Assembly (NCBI GenBank): GCA_017408735.1
Contig: JAFQUB010000009.1
Location: 1 to 64,000 of the forward strand
Direction: 5' to 3'
DNA length: 64,000 nt
DNA from: Lachnospiraceae bacterium
GTDB taxonomy: Bacteria; Bacillota; Clostridia; Lachnospirales; Lachnospiraceae
Below, one piece after another: positions 50,638-58,860 of this stretch. The position numbers were made by a program, and so were the translations under genes. Position 1 is the first letter of the stretch, and the number at the start of each line of letters is the position of its first letter. The notes below the pieces were generated by a model. The model saw only the letters and a list, made by a program, of their open reading frames with translations. It was not told where the DNA came from and ran no database searches.

Positions 50638-51615
50638 CTACTTTACTTCATTGGTGTATGGACCGTTTTTCTCCAATTCCGCTGCATTCTCCATGGTACA
50701 TCTCGCAATCGCTTCCAATGCTTCCGATGTGAAAAATCCCATATGTGACGTAATCAACACATTTGGAAAAGTGGTAAGTCTTGCCAGATTTTCATCGGTG
50801 ATAATATCGTCGGAACGGTCCTCAAAGAACACCCCTGCTTCTTCCTCATATACATCCAGCCCTACACCTGCGAATTTTTTATTTAATAATCCCTCAATTA
50901 ACGCGTTGGATTCAATCAAAGCACCTCTGGAAGTATTAATCAGATACACATTATCTTTCATCAGAGAAATGGTATCTTTATTAATAAGATATTTTGTGTC
51001 CTCCGTCAATGGGCAATGCAATGTAATAATATCCGACTTTTTCATCAGTTCTTCCAAAGATACATAAGTCACATCCAGCTTCTCGTTCGGGTAGGGATCA
51101 TACGCCAGTATTTCCACCGAAAAGCCTTTCAGTAATTTAATCATTGCCTGGCCAATCTTTCCGGTTCCTACCACGCCAACGCATTTCCCTTGAATGTTAG
51201 TTCCCAAAAGTCCCTGAATACTCATATTGAAATCTCTTGTTCTTGTATATGCTCTATGGGTTTTTCTGTTCACCGTCAAAAGCATGGTTAACGCATATTC
51301 TGCCACCGCCTCCGGTGAATAGGATGGTACTCTTAAAATAACCAGTTTATCTTTCGCCGCTTTTACATCCACATTATTAAAGCCTGCACAGCGTAAAAGA
51401 ATTCCTTTTACACCCATTTCATACAACTTATCTATCATGGACGCCGTAATTTTGTCATTTACAAACACACAGATGGCATCTGCACCCTTTGCCAGAATTA
51501 TCGACTTTTCTGCACATTTACTTTCTACAAATTCGACTTCCATTCCATATTCTTTGGATAAAGGCTCGAACCATACTCTGTCATATGGTTTTGTCCCAAA
51601 AAACACAATTTTCAC
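50638..51615 (-). CDS. D-lactate dehydrogenase (D-2-hydroxyacid dehydrogenase family)
   Basis: A 325-residue enzyme like fermentative LdhA, which reduces pyruvate to D-lactate with NADH. The NAD-binding motif is G-V-V-G-T-G-K-I-G-Q. The catalytic Arg lies in T-S-R-G-A, the Glu follows in the D-V-Y-E-E segment, and the His is in I-T-S-H-M-G-F-F-T. The early R-C-A-G-F-N-N-V-D motif favours D-LDH over other hydroxyacid dehydrogenases. GTG at 51615 follows AGGAGG. It is paired with a GNAT gene. Confidence 0.9.
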   Translation of the reverse strand: MKIVFFGTKPYDRVWFEPLSKEYGMEVEFVESKCAEKSIILAKGADAICVFVNDKITASMIDKLYEMGVKGILLRCAGFNNVDVKAAKDKLVILRVPSYSPEAVAEYALTMLLTVNRKTHRAYTRTRDFNMSIQGLLGTNIQGKCVGVVGTGKIGQAMIKLLKGFSVEILAYDPYPNEKLDVTYVSLEELMKKSDIITLHCPLTEDTKYLINKDTISLMKDNVYLINTSRGALIESNALIEGLLNKKFAGVGLDVYEEEAGVFFEDRSDDIITDENLARLTTFPNVLITSHMGFFTSEALEAIARCTMENAAELEKNGPYTNEVK

Positions 51616-51664
51616 TTTGCTTTCCTCCTGGATTGATTTCTTACATTATAGTATCTCTTACCTT

Positions 51665-52624
51665 TTATAAATTATTACTATTATTTATGTCAGAAATCTG
51701 CCTCATAATCCAATTTCCTAAATCTTTATATACCACATCTTTGTCTGTTTCATTGAGAATCTCGTGTCTGTCATTTTCATATAGCTTCATATCCAGATTA
51801 GAATACCCCACGCGCTCCAGAAATGCATAAGCCGTTTTTACACCTTCGCTGAAATCTCCCACCGGATCTTCTGTGCCTGACACAAAAAGAATTGGTAAAT
51901 CTTTTCTTGCATTTGTAAAATTTTGTTCTTTTTGAATATATAAGAAAATTTTAAACAATGTTTCATATCCATTCAGGGTGAAAATAAACTTATTTCTTTC
52001 ATCCGCTTCATAGATATCTACCTGTTGTGCATCCTTTGTCAGCCAGTCATGCTCTGTCCTTGCCGGACAAAAACGTTTATTAAATGAACCAAAGGCATTA
52101 TTGTTAATCAATTTACTTCTATATGTTGCTCCCCGGAATTTAGAAATAACTTTCGTTAAAACTATGCCAATCTGCAACAAATAAGGCTGTTTAGACCCTG
52201 TTCCCATAATAATGGCACCGTCTATGCCTTTTCCATACTCTACTATGTATTTTCTAGTGATAAAGGAGCCCATACTATGGCCTAAAATAAAGTACGGCTT
52301 TCCCGGAAAAGCCTTTTGTGTCAACTTCTTTAATCGGTGTACATCCCTTACCAGAATGGTTTCTCCGTCTTTTTTACAAAAATATCCCCGGTCACTGTCC
52401 TGAGCTACCGATGCCCCATGTCCTAAATGGTCGTTCCCCACAACCACAATTCCCTGCTGCGCCAGAAAGTTGGCAAACTCATCATAACGGTCGATATGCT
52501 CCACCATACCATGCACAATTTGGACAATTCCTTTGATTTCTCCCTTTTGTGGTATCCAGCGGATAGCATGTATTTTGCTCTTATTATCCCTGGAATCGTA
52601 GGTAAATTCTTCTTTCGTTACCAT
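51665..52624 (-). CDS. alpha/beta hydrolase (monoacylglycerol lipase-like)
   Basis: A 319-residue alpha/beta hydrolase of the S33/Hydrolase_4 type. The oxyanion region is I-V-H-G-M-V-E-H and the nucleophile elbow is L-G-H-S-M-G-S-F. The Asp lies in F-V-S-G-T-E-D-P-V-G-D and the His in N-D-R-H-E-I-L-N. The triad is therefore complete. Relatives cleave monoacylglycerols or lysophospholipids. It has an AGGAGAGGG site. Confidence 0.88.
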   Translation of the reverse strand: MVTKEEFTYDSRDNKSKIHAIRWIPQKGEIKGIVQIVHGMVEHIDRYDEFANFLAQQGIVVVGNDHLGHGASVAQDSDRGYFCKKDGETILVRDVHRLKKLTQKAFPGKPYFILGHSMGSFITRKYIVEYGKGIDGAIIMGTGSKQPYLLQIGIVLTKVISKFRGATYRSKLINNNAFGSFNKRFCPARTEHDWLTKDAQQVDIYEADERNKFIFTLNGYETLFKIFLYIQKEQNFTNARKDLPILFVSGTEDPVGDFSEGVKTAYAFLERVGYSNLDMKLYENDRHEILNETDKDVVYKDLGNWIMRQISDINNSNNL

Positions 52625-52717
52625 AATACCCTCTCCTAACCTGGTAAAATTCCCCCATTTTTACTCCGCTCTGCTATTTTCTATTTGAATAAAAGCTTCT
52701 TATTTAATAAGTATAAA

Positions 52718-53353
52718 CTATTCTTTTCCAGAAAACAACTTAAAACTTATTTTTATATCCTCACTATCTGCCTGAAAAATACTTTCGTATTCTTCTTCCG
52801 TTAAAACTTCTTTCAACATTTCTTTCTGGTCCTCCTCCAGCACACCATAAGCAGAATCCACAAAACATAAATTCGGATACAACACGCACCACCAGTTTTT
52901 TCCTTCTGCCTTTCCAATTTCTATCTTCAACGCCTGATATACCCCTGCCGGAAACACAGCTTCCCCATAACTTTTTACCGGAAAGTAACTTTCTGTCAAT
53001 TCTACTTCCACCTCATAGGAATATCCTTCTTGTTCAATAATCCTCTGTGCCTCCTTTTTAATTTCTTCCATATAAAGACTAATAATATACTTTGTACTTT
53101 CCAAGTCATCTCCCACCTGTGTAAGAGTGCTTACATAAGATACCACACCCTCTTTCACCTTCATTTTCAATGTCTGATCTTCTTCACTGTCACTGTTGGC
53201 AATCACATGAAAACGCAATATTTCCTGTGCCATATGTTTTTGATAGTCCGCCGCCTGTGCCTGGCTGCTCCATTTGTTACCTGCTATGTACATCACCATT
53301 CCTAAAATGCATGCTATTGCGAATATTTCGTATTTTCTTTTTTTCTGATACAT
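52718..53353 (-). CDS. spoIIR: stage II sporulation protein R
   Basis: SpoIIR is made in the forespore and secreted into the intermembrane space, where it triggers SpoIIGA to process pro-sigma-E in the mother cell. This 211-residue protein has an N-terminal membrane or signal segment (about 9-25). The family core is F-H-V-I-A-N-S-D-S-E-E-D-Q-x-L-K, and the W-W-C-V-L-Y-P-N-L-C-F segment follows. The AGGAGG site lies in a 10-bp hairpin arm. A sigma-F-like promoter lies just upstream, as expected for this gene. Confidence 0.94.
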   Translation of the reverse strand: MYQKKRKYEIFAIACILGMVMYIAGNKWSSQAQAADYQKHMAQEILRFHVIANSDSEEDQTLKMKVKEGVVSYVSTLTQVGDDLESTKYIISLYMEEIKKEAQRIIEQEGYSYEVEVELTESYFPVKSYGEAVFPAGVYQALKIEIGKAEGKNWWCVLYPNLCFVDSAYGVLEEDQKEMLKEVLTEEEYESIFQADSEDIKISFKLFSGKE

Positions 53354-53359
53354 AAAATT

Positions 53360-53413
53360 AACCTCCTAAATGTTTTCTATTAGGAGGTTTGCCAAATTTA
53401 TTCAGGTCTATAC
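53360..53413 (-). promoter_or_regulatory. sigma-F-like promoter and ribosome-site hairpin of spoIIR
   Basis: GTATA (53409-53413), 15 bp, GGCAAACCTC (53384-53393) on the minus strand, near the sigma-F pattern GYATA and GGnnAnAHTR. AACCTCCTAA (53380-53389) is complementary to TTAGGAGGTT (53360-53369), which contains the ribosome binding site. If transcription starts right after this -10, the first arm would be missing from the mRNA. Confidence 0.5.
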
Positions 53414-53452
53414 ATTTTTTTCAATTCAACATTTGCGTTCAACAAGCACAGT

Positions 53453-53519
53453 CCAAGATATAGAGAGAAGCTTCCAGAGCTGTTTGGTTCTGCTCTGGAA
53501 GCTTCTCTCTATATCTTGG
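53453..53519. repeat. 28-bp perfect inverted repeat (long hairpin)
   Basis: The arms at 53453-53480 and 53492-53519 are perfectly complementary over 28 bp around an 11-base loop. Each arm contains the palindrome GAAGCTTC. Outside the arms ACAGT and ACTGT can extend the pairing. Neither strand has a T run after it, so it is not an ordinary terminator. It lies between the gntR end and spoIIR. Confidence 0.9.
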
Positions 53520-53555
53520 GCGTACTGTAAACCCACAAATTTTAAATTGTTCCCC

Positions 53556-54230
53556 CTACTTCAACGCCTTAATATACTTGCGAATAGCCTCCTCCTGGTT
53601 GTCGATGTGGGTGCAGATTGCATGGTAGGATTCGTCTTCATCGCGTTTCTTCACTGTTCTTATAATCTCTTCGTGCTCTTTCAATATTACCGGATGAATT
53701 GTGTCGTCTTTAATATACTCTAAACGGTAACGATACATCTGCTCCCGCAGATTATTTAAAATATAAATTAAACGGTCATTCTGGGTGGCGTTATAAATAA
53801 CTGCATGGAAGGCTTCGTCTGCTTCTGCCATAAGAACCAAATCTTTGGTTTGTACTACTTCTGCAAATTTCTTTCCTTTGGCTTCCAGTTCTGCGATTTC
53901 TTCTTTGGTGATTCTTCCACAGGCAAGCTGAATTGCAAGACCTTCTAAGGCACGTCTTACTTCTAATACATCCTGCATGCTTTTTTCTGTGATTTTTGCC
54001 ACTTCCGCACCTTTTCTTGGAATCATCACTACCAGACCTTCCAATTCCAGTTTACGGATTGCCTCTCTGATTGGAGTACGGCTCACGCCCAATCTCTGGG
54101 CAAGCTGTATTTCCATCAGACGTTCGCCGGGCTTTAATTCTCCTTTTAAAATTGCCTGACGTAATGTATTAAATACCACGTCCCTCAAAGGAAGGTACTC
54201 ATTCATATTTACGCTTAATGAATCCTGCAT
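53556..54230 (-). CDS. GntR-family regulator (FadR/FCD subfamily)
   Basis: A 224-residue regulator. The N-terminal winged helix has G-E-R-L-M-E-I-Q-L-A-Q-R-L-G-V-S-R-T-P and R-E-A-I-R-K-L-E-L-E-G, split by one residue. The C-terminal FCD effector domain (about 85-215) has the D-E-A-F-H-A-V-I-Y and H-x-x-I motifs and a late H-I-D-N-Q-E segment, which often bind a metal and a carboxylate ligand. It follows ispE by 22 bases and probably shares its transcript. Its targets are unknown. Confidence 0.9.
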   Translation of the reverse strand: MQDSLSVNMNEYLPLRDVVFNTLRQAILKGELKPGERLMEIQLAQRLGVSRTPIREAIRKLELEGLVVMIPRKGAEVAKITEKSMQDVLEVRRALEGLAIQLACGRITKEEIAELEAKGKKFAEVVQTKDLVLMAEADEAFHAVIYNATQNDRLIYILNNLREQMYRYRLEYIKDDTIHPVILKEHEEIIRTVKKRDEDESYHAICTHIDNQEEAIRKYIKALK

Positions 54231-54252
54231 TGTAGGCTCCTTTCTTACTCAT

Positions 54253-55122
54253 TTATTTGTTGTGAAACATAGTTGTAAGGTAAAGTTTTTTCACGTCCGG
54301 GTTCTTTTCCAATGCTTCATATGCCTGTTTTGCTGCCTGCTCTGAGTCGAAAAGTCCAAACACGGTAGGACCACTTCCACTCATCATGGCATTGATTGCA
54401 CCGTTTTCCTTCATAACATTTTTGATATCTTCAATTACCGGATACTCTTTAATGGTAACTGTTTCCAACACATTTCCCATTTTTTCTGCCATGCCATATA
54501 AATTTCCCTCTTTTATCTGCTCTATCATTCCATCAATATCCGGATGATATTCCAACTCATTGGCATGAAGATTTTCATAAACGAATTTTGTGGAAACACT
54601 GATGCCAGGTTTTGCGATTACCACGTAACAGTTTGGTGCTGACGGCAATCTGGTAAGCTTTTCACCGATTCCTTCTGCAAGCGCTGTACCGCGCATAATA
54701 CAGTATGGAACGTCCGCACCGATTTTTACTCCTCGCTCCTGTAACTGCTTTTTGGAGAGCTTTAAATCAAATAATTTATTAACGCCATACAAAACAGCCG
54801 CTGCATCTGAACTTCCACCTGCCATCCCGGCTGCCACCGGAATAAATTTATGCAAATGTATGGAAATTCCCTCTTGAATATTAAATTCTTTTTTTAATAA
54901 ATCTGCCGCTTTGTATACCAGATTATTTTCATTGGTTGGCAAAAAGCTGCTGTTGGTGGTAATCTGTATGCCCGGTTCCTTACTCTTTTTAATTTCCAGT
55001 TTATCGTACAAATTGATTGTCTGCATAATCATGCGTACTTCATGATACCCATCTTCTCTCCTGCGTACCACATCCAAAGAAAGGTTGATTTTCGCCAGTG
55101 CTTTTAAATTAATTTCATCCAT
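54253..55122 (-). CDS. ispE: 4-diphosphocytidyl-2-C-methyl-D-erythritol kinase IspE
   Basis: IspE is a GHMP kinase of the MEP isoprenoid pathway. The 289-residue protein has A-K-I-N-L-S-L-D-V near the start, the ATP-binding P-V-A-A-G-M-A-G-G-S-S-D-A-A-A and the late M-S-G-S-G-P-T-V-F-G motif. ATG 55122 follows AGGAGGAG; the in-frame ATG 20 codons upstream lacks a site. It shows that isoprenoids are made by the MEP route. Confidence 0.95.
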   Translation of the reverse strand: MDEINLKALAKINLSLDVVRRREDGYHEVRMIMQTINLYDKLEIKKSKEPGIQITTNSSFLPTNENNLVYKAADLLKKEFNIQEGISIHLHKFIPVAAGMAGGSSDAAAVLYGVNKLFDLKLSKKQLQERGVKIGADVPYCIMRGTALAEGIGEKLTRLPSAPNCYVVIAKPGISVSTKFVYENLHANELEYHPDIDGMIEQIKEGNLYGMAEKMGNVLETVTIKEYPVIEDIKNVMKENGAINAMMSGSGPTVFGLFDSEQAAKQAYEALEKNPDVKKLYLTTMFHNK

Positions 55123-55288
55123 ACTTACTCCTCCTGTTGGCAGATTGTATTCTGTATACAATCTATTATAATCCTTTTCCACAAAAAATCAATGGTATTT
55201 AAAGGTATGTATTATGTTTTCCTATGAAATATCCGATATATTAGTAAAAGAAACCCATTGTATCGTTTTCAATCAAGGAGGATTACCT

Positions 55289-55888
55289 ATGAATGTAAAT
55301 GGAATTAGCGATGCAACCTATACACAGACAACTCCAACTACTGTTGCAGATAAAACAAAAAATACAACGCCCACTACTGCTGCACAGGAAGAAGTTTCTG
55401 CTGTATACGAAGGCAGTACAACAGCAACGAAAACAACTTACACACAGGATACCGCAGTCATTGACAAATTAAAGGCAGATGCTGAGGCTCGTACCGCACA
55501 GTTAAGAAGCTTAGTTGAAAAGATGATGACAAAGCAGGGACAAACTATCGGTACCGCAGATGATATGTGGAAATTCCTTGCAAAGGGTGACTTCACTGTA
55601 GATGCTGCTACCAAAGCTCAGGCTCAGGAAGATATTTCCGAAGACGGCTACTGGGGCGTAGAACAGACTTCTGACCGTATCATCGATTTTGCAAAAGCCT
55701 TAACAGGCGGAGATCCGGAACTAATTGACCAGATGCAGGAAGCTTTTGAAGAAGGCTTTTCCGAAGCAACAAAATCCTGGGGAAAAGAACTTCCTGAAAT
55801 CAGCCAGAAAACTTACGATGCTGTAATTGAGAAATTTGAAGCATGGCGTAATGAGGCAAATGGAACTGTAAACAATATCGAAGCTTAA
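55289..55888 (+). CDS. conserved protein of unknown function with disordered N-terminus
   Basis: A 199-residue protein on the plus strand. The first 75 residues are Thr-rich and low-complexity. The rest (about 78-195) is a helical domain with I-S-E-D-G-Y-W-G-V-E-Q-T-S-D-R-I-I-D-F-A, then G-G-D-P-E-L-I and W-G-K-E-L-P-E-I-S. I have the impression this helical domain is widespread in bacteria, but I cannot name a function. ATG 55289 follows AAGGAGG; upstream in-frame codons lack a site. There is no signal peptide. Confidence 0.75.
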   Translation: MNVNGISDATYTQTTPTTVADKTKNTTPTTAAQEEVSAVYEGSTTATKTTYTQDTAVIDKLKADAEARTAQLRSLVEKMMTKQGQTIGTADDMWKFLAKGDFTVDAATKAQAQEDISEDGYWGVEQTSDRIIDFAKALTGGDPELIDQMQEAFEEGFSEATKSWGKELPEISQKTYDAVIEKFEAWRNEANGTVNNIEA

Positions 55889-55906
55889 TACTTCATAACT
55901 TAAAGT

Positions 55907-55933
55907 AAACCCCATGGTCCAGCCATGGGGTTT
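55907..55933. terminator. bidirectional terminator
   Basis: AAACCCCATGG and CCATGGGGTTT form an 11-bp perfect stem with a 5-base loop, between converging genes. Confidence 0.8.
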
Positions 55934-55936
55934 CGT

Positions 55937-57505
55937 TTATGCCGGTGTGCTGATATTTTTACACAAAATCAGGCGGTCGCCTTTCTTCAGCACATTGCTC
56001 TCTAAATGATTCAATTCCTTAATTTCTTCCACACCCAACAGATATTTTTTGCCAATACTCCACAGACTGTCGTTTTCTCCCACCACGTAAACTACAATAC
56101 CTGCAATATTTTCCAGACGCTCATAGTCTAATGGTGCCTGTGAAATTTCGTAAATTACATCTTTTTCAAATTCCTCTACTGCCATCACTGACATATCAAT
56201 GACTGCTTTGATTTCTATTTCTTCACTGTCAATCATGGTTGTGTTAATCTGCAGAGTGCCTACCTCTACACTATATACTGTACTTTTCTTTAAATCATTC
56301 ATATCTATCTGCTGATTAAATGGAATCTGTATCATTTTTCCATAAAAGGGAATATTATCATCCGCTCCCACATACAGCACCATAACTTCCAGTGTTCCTT
56401 CTATTACAACTCCGTTGGCGCCCGTTTCTACCATATCAATTCTTGCTTTTCCGCTTCCATTGCAAATCTGCAAAATTCTCGGTTCTTCTCCTTTAATTCG
56501 CATTCTTTCACTGATTCTGCATTTGGACATGTTATTTCCCACAAGACGCTGAAAGCGAAGTGCATTGGTCTGCGGTTCCACTTCCATGGCTGTGCTGTAC
56601 ACATCTTCCACCAGTTCTACCAATTCTTCTTCATAGATTTTTACATCCATATCCAGCACTGCGTCCAAAGCAATAATGCGTTCTTCCCCATCATAATCTG
56701 CTTTCATCTCCATATCACAGCTTCGCAACCTGCTCCTAATCTCCGGCACCATGCCTTCACTGCAGCCACTGCACTCCAATTCTTTGGTAAATGCTACTTC
56801 CTCATTTATCCAGTCTAATTTATTTTCATCTCCCTCACCCCGGTATAACACAAAAAGATTTAAGGCACCACATACATTAATTTTTCCCTGTAACAACTTG
56901 ATTTCTTTAATATTTAAAGAAGTGTCCTTCCACACAATTTCATGAATATTATTTTTTCCATTGGAAAGAGCGATTTCTTCCTTAATACGAAGCATATCTT
57001 TTTTATTGATACGCAATTCCATGATTTCCATTGGATTTTTCCAGAACTCCATTCCGTTTTTATCTGCAATATCCACACTGATTTCTTCCTCTAACATTTC
57101 CTCTGTTGTAACCTGTAATGTTACCACCGCCTGAATGCTCATCTTTCTAGAATTGATAATTCCAATACGCAAATCCTCCAATTCACCCTCAGCCCGAATC
57201 TGCTCACCAGCTTTCAGTCCCTCCATATGAACATACTCCTCAAAAGGAATTTTCCCTTCTATGCTTTGTATTCTTCTTTCCTCATTGTCGCTGATATACA
57301 TTACTAAAAAATTTAAATTACCTTTAATCCATGCCTGATTTTCATTTGCCTTTACTTCCTCTAACACAATGTCGCCTTTTTGCTGAATCAAATTTATCAT
57401 ATCCGGACGGTTATCAGGCACATTCATATCATCATCCAAGGTAATCTGTGTCATTTCTTTCCTGTCATTCACCATCATGTGAATATTTTTTTTAATTAGT
57501 TCCAT
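55937..57505 (-). CDS. sipL: SipL-like spore coat morphogenesis protein (DUF3794 and LysM)
   Basis: A 522-residue protein with repeated DUF3794 domains (about 25-150, 175-285 and 330-435). A C-terminal LysM motif (about 468-515) includes V-V-Y-V-V-G-E-N-D-S-L-W-S-I-G-K-K-Y. This is the architecture of Clostridioides SipL, which binds SpoIVA through LysM and anchors the coat to the forespore. It follows a lipoprotein gene by 9 bases, and the pair has a sigma-E-like promoter, as expected for mother-cell coat genes. Confidence 0.88.
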   Translation of the reverse strand: MELIKKNIHMMVNDRKEMTQITLDDDMNVPDNRPDMINLIQQKGDIVLEEVKANENQAWIKGNLNFLVMYISDNEERRIQSIEGKIPFEEYVHMEGLKAGEQIRAEGELEDLRIGIINSRKMSIQAVVTLQVTTEEMLEEEISVDIADKNGMEFWKNPMEIMELRINKKDMLRIKEEIALSNGKNNIHEIVWKDTSLNIKEIKLLQGKINVCGALNLFVLYRGEGDENKLDWINEEVAFTKELECSGCSEGMVPEIRSRLRSCDMEMKADYDGEERIIALDAVLDMDVKIYEEELVELVEDVYSTAMEVEPQTNALRFQRLVGNNMSKCRISERMRIKGEEPRILQICNGSGKARIDMVETGANGVVIEGTLEVMVLYVGADDNIPFYGKMIQIPFNQQIDMNDLKKSTVYSVEVGTLQINTTMIDSEEIEIKAVIDMSVMAVEEFEKDVIYEISQAPLDYERLENIAGIVVYVVGENDSLWSIGKKYLLGVEEIKELNHLESNVLKKGDRLILCKNISTPA

Positions 57506-57514
57506 AGATTCCTC

Positions 57515-57913
57515 CTACTCAAATACTACATTTTTGTCAATCCATTTCATCTTAATCACCACATAAGGATAGCTGGCGTTATTGTCTGTTTTCTCTCCTG
57601 CTGCCGGTCCAATCAGACTGCTTTTGAAGAAAACTGCATTTTCCGTTTCATATACTTCATCTACGGAAATGCTGTAACCACCGGTTTCCTGAGTGCCATA
57701 TCCTCTGGCAATATAGAGATTTTCGTTATCGCTATATGTAAGTTTAATCTCTTCTGCCTTTTTCTCCTCTATTTGTGCCGCCAGTTCCTTGGGAATTTCA
57801 TCCTGGCTGATTACCGTAAATTCCAAATCATTTAATTTTTTATTATCATCAGACTGTACGGAACAGCCGCATAAAAGGAGCATGGCAAAAATTACGGGAA
57901 GCATTTTTTTCAT
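57515..57913 (-). CDS. PrcB-C-domain lipoprotein upstream of sipL
   Basis: A 132-residue lipoprotein. The signal peptide ends L-L-L-C-G-C-S (lipidated Cys near 17). The body matches the PrcB C-terminal domain: I-A-R-G-Y-G, then T-G-G-Y-S-I-S-V-D-E-V, and a final Y-P-Y-V-V-I-K. That domain occurs in treponemal PrcB, part of the dentilisin protease complex, and in many clostridial lipoproteins. A role in sporulation is inferred only from the shared sigma-E-like promoter and the neighbour sipL. Confidence 0.8.
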   Translation of the reverse strand: MKKMLPVIFAMLLLCGCSVQSDDNKKLNDLEFTVISQDEIPKELAAQIEEKKAEEIKLTYSDNENLYIARGYGTQETGGYSISVDEVYETENAVFFKSSLIGPAAGEKTDNNASYPYVVIKMKWIDKNVVFE

Positions 57914-57940
57914 ATATGTCCATCCTGTACCTTTTTAACT

Positions 57941-57969
57941 ATTGTATGTGACAATGATATAGGTTATGA
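57941..57969 (-). promoter_or_regulatory. sigma-E-like promoter of the lipoprotein-sipL operon
   Basis: TCATAAC (57963-57969), 14 bp, CATACAAT (57941-57948) on the minus strand. The -10 is a perfect match to the sigma-E consensus and the spacing is canonical. It lies about 30 bp before the start codon. Confidence 0.7.
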
Positions 57970-57982
57970 TAATATTTTTTAC

Positions 57983-58011
57983 TGTACACCTCCCTAAATT
58001 TGGCTTATAAT
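57983..58011 (+). promoter_or_regulatory. promoter of the acyltransferase gene
   Basis: TGTACA, 17 bp and a perfect TATAAT on the plus strand, about 45 bp before the ATG. It is divergent from the sigma-E-like promoter. Confidence 0.6.
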
Positions 58012-58057
58012 ATCTTTTGAATATCAACAGCAAATATAGGAATATGAGGTGTATTAC

Positions 58058-58795
58058 ATGATTCGATTTTTAATTGTATGTTTGACAGTAATTGGATTTT
58101 TGGTTCTGGCAATACCTGTTGCACTGGTGGAATGGGTGATTGGAAAGTTTAACCCGGATTTGAAATCCAGAAGTTCTTTGAACATTGTAAAAGGTGTTTT
58201 TTCTCTGATTTTATGGGAAACAGGTGTACAAATCACAGTACTGGGCGAGGAAAATGTACCAAAAGATACTCCGGTACTTTATGTAGCAAATCATAGAAGT
58301 TTTTTTGATATTTTAGTAACTTACGTGAGAGTTCCACGTCCTACCGGTTATATTGCTAAAAAGGAAATGGAAAAAATTCCGCTTTTAAGCACCTGGATGC
58401 GCTATCTTCACTGCCTGTTTATGGATCGAAGCGATATTAAAAAGGGATTACAGACTATTTTAGACGGTGTGGAAAAATTAAAAAATGGTGTTTCCATCTG
58501 CATTTTCCCGGAGGGAACCAGAAACAAGGGGGAAGAAGGAACTCTGCTCTCCTTTAAAGAAGGGAGCTTTAAGATGGCTACCAAAGCCGGCTGCCCAATT
58601 GTACCTATTGCAATCAATAATACCGCCGACATCTGGGAAGCCCATTTTCCAACCATGAAAAAGACAAGAATTGTCATCGAATACGGAAAACCGGTGATTG
58701 CAAAAGAACTGCCAAAGGAACAGCAGAAATTTATCGGAGCATATTGTCAGGAAATTGTTCAGACTATGTTAGACAAAAACTCAACATTAATTTAA
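58058..58795 (+). CDS. plsC: 1-acyl-sn-glycerol-3-phosphate acyltransferase (PlsC-like)
   Basis: A 245-residue membrane-associated acyltransferase. A hydrophobic N-terminal segment (about 3-25) is followed by the catalytic N-H-R-S-F-F-D (H-x4-D) motif. F-P-E-G-T-R-N binds the glycerol phosphate, and I-V-P-I-A-I-N is the fourth block. It adds the second acyl chain to form phosphatidic acid. ATG 58058 lies six bases after GAGGTG; an in-frame GTG three codons earlier overlaps that site. Confidence 0.92.
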   Translation: MIRFLIVCLTVIGFLVLAIPVALVEWVIGKFNPDLKSRSSLNIVKGVFSLILWETGVQITVLGEENVPKDTPVLYVANHRSFFDILVTYVRVPRPTGYIAKKEMEKIPLLSTWMRYLHCLFMDRSDIKKGLQTILDGVEKLKNGVSICIFPEGTRNKGEEGTLLSFKEGSFKMATKAGCPIVPIAINNTADIWEAHFPTMKKTRIVIEYGKPVIAKELPKEQQKFIGAYCQEIVQTMLDKNSTLI

Positions 58796-58810
58796 CCTTA
58801 TAAAATAAGA

Positions 58811-58853
58811 CGCCAGATTCATTTATCCTTTAATGGATTCAATGAATCTGGCG
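58811..58853. terminator. bidirectional terminator between plsC and murF
   Basis: CGCCAGATTCATT and AATGAATCTGGCG form a 13-bp perfect stem with T-rich flanks, between converging genes. Confidence 0.85.
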
Positions 58854-58860
58854 ATTTACT

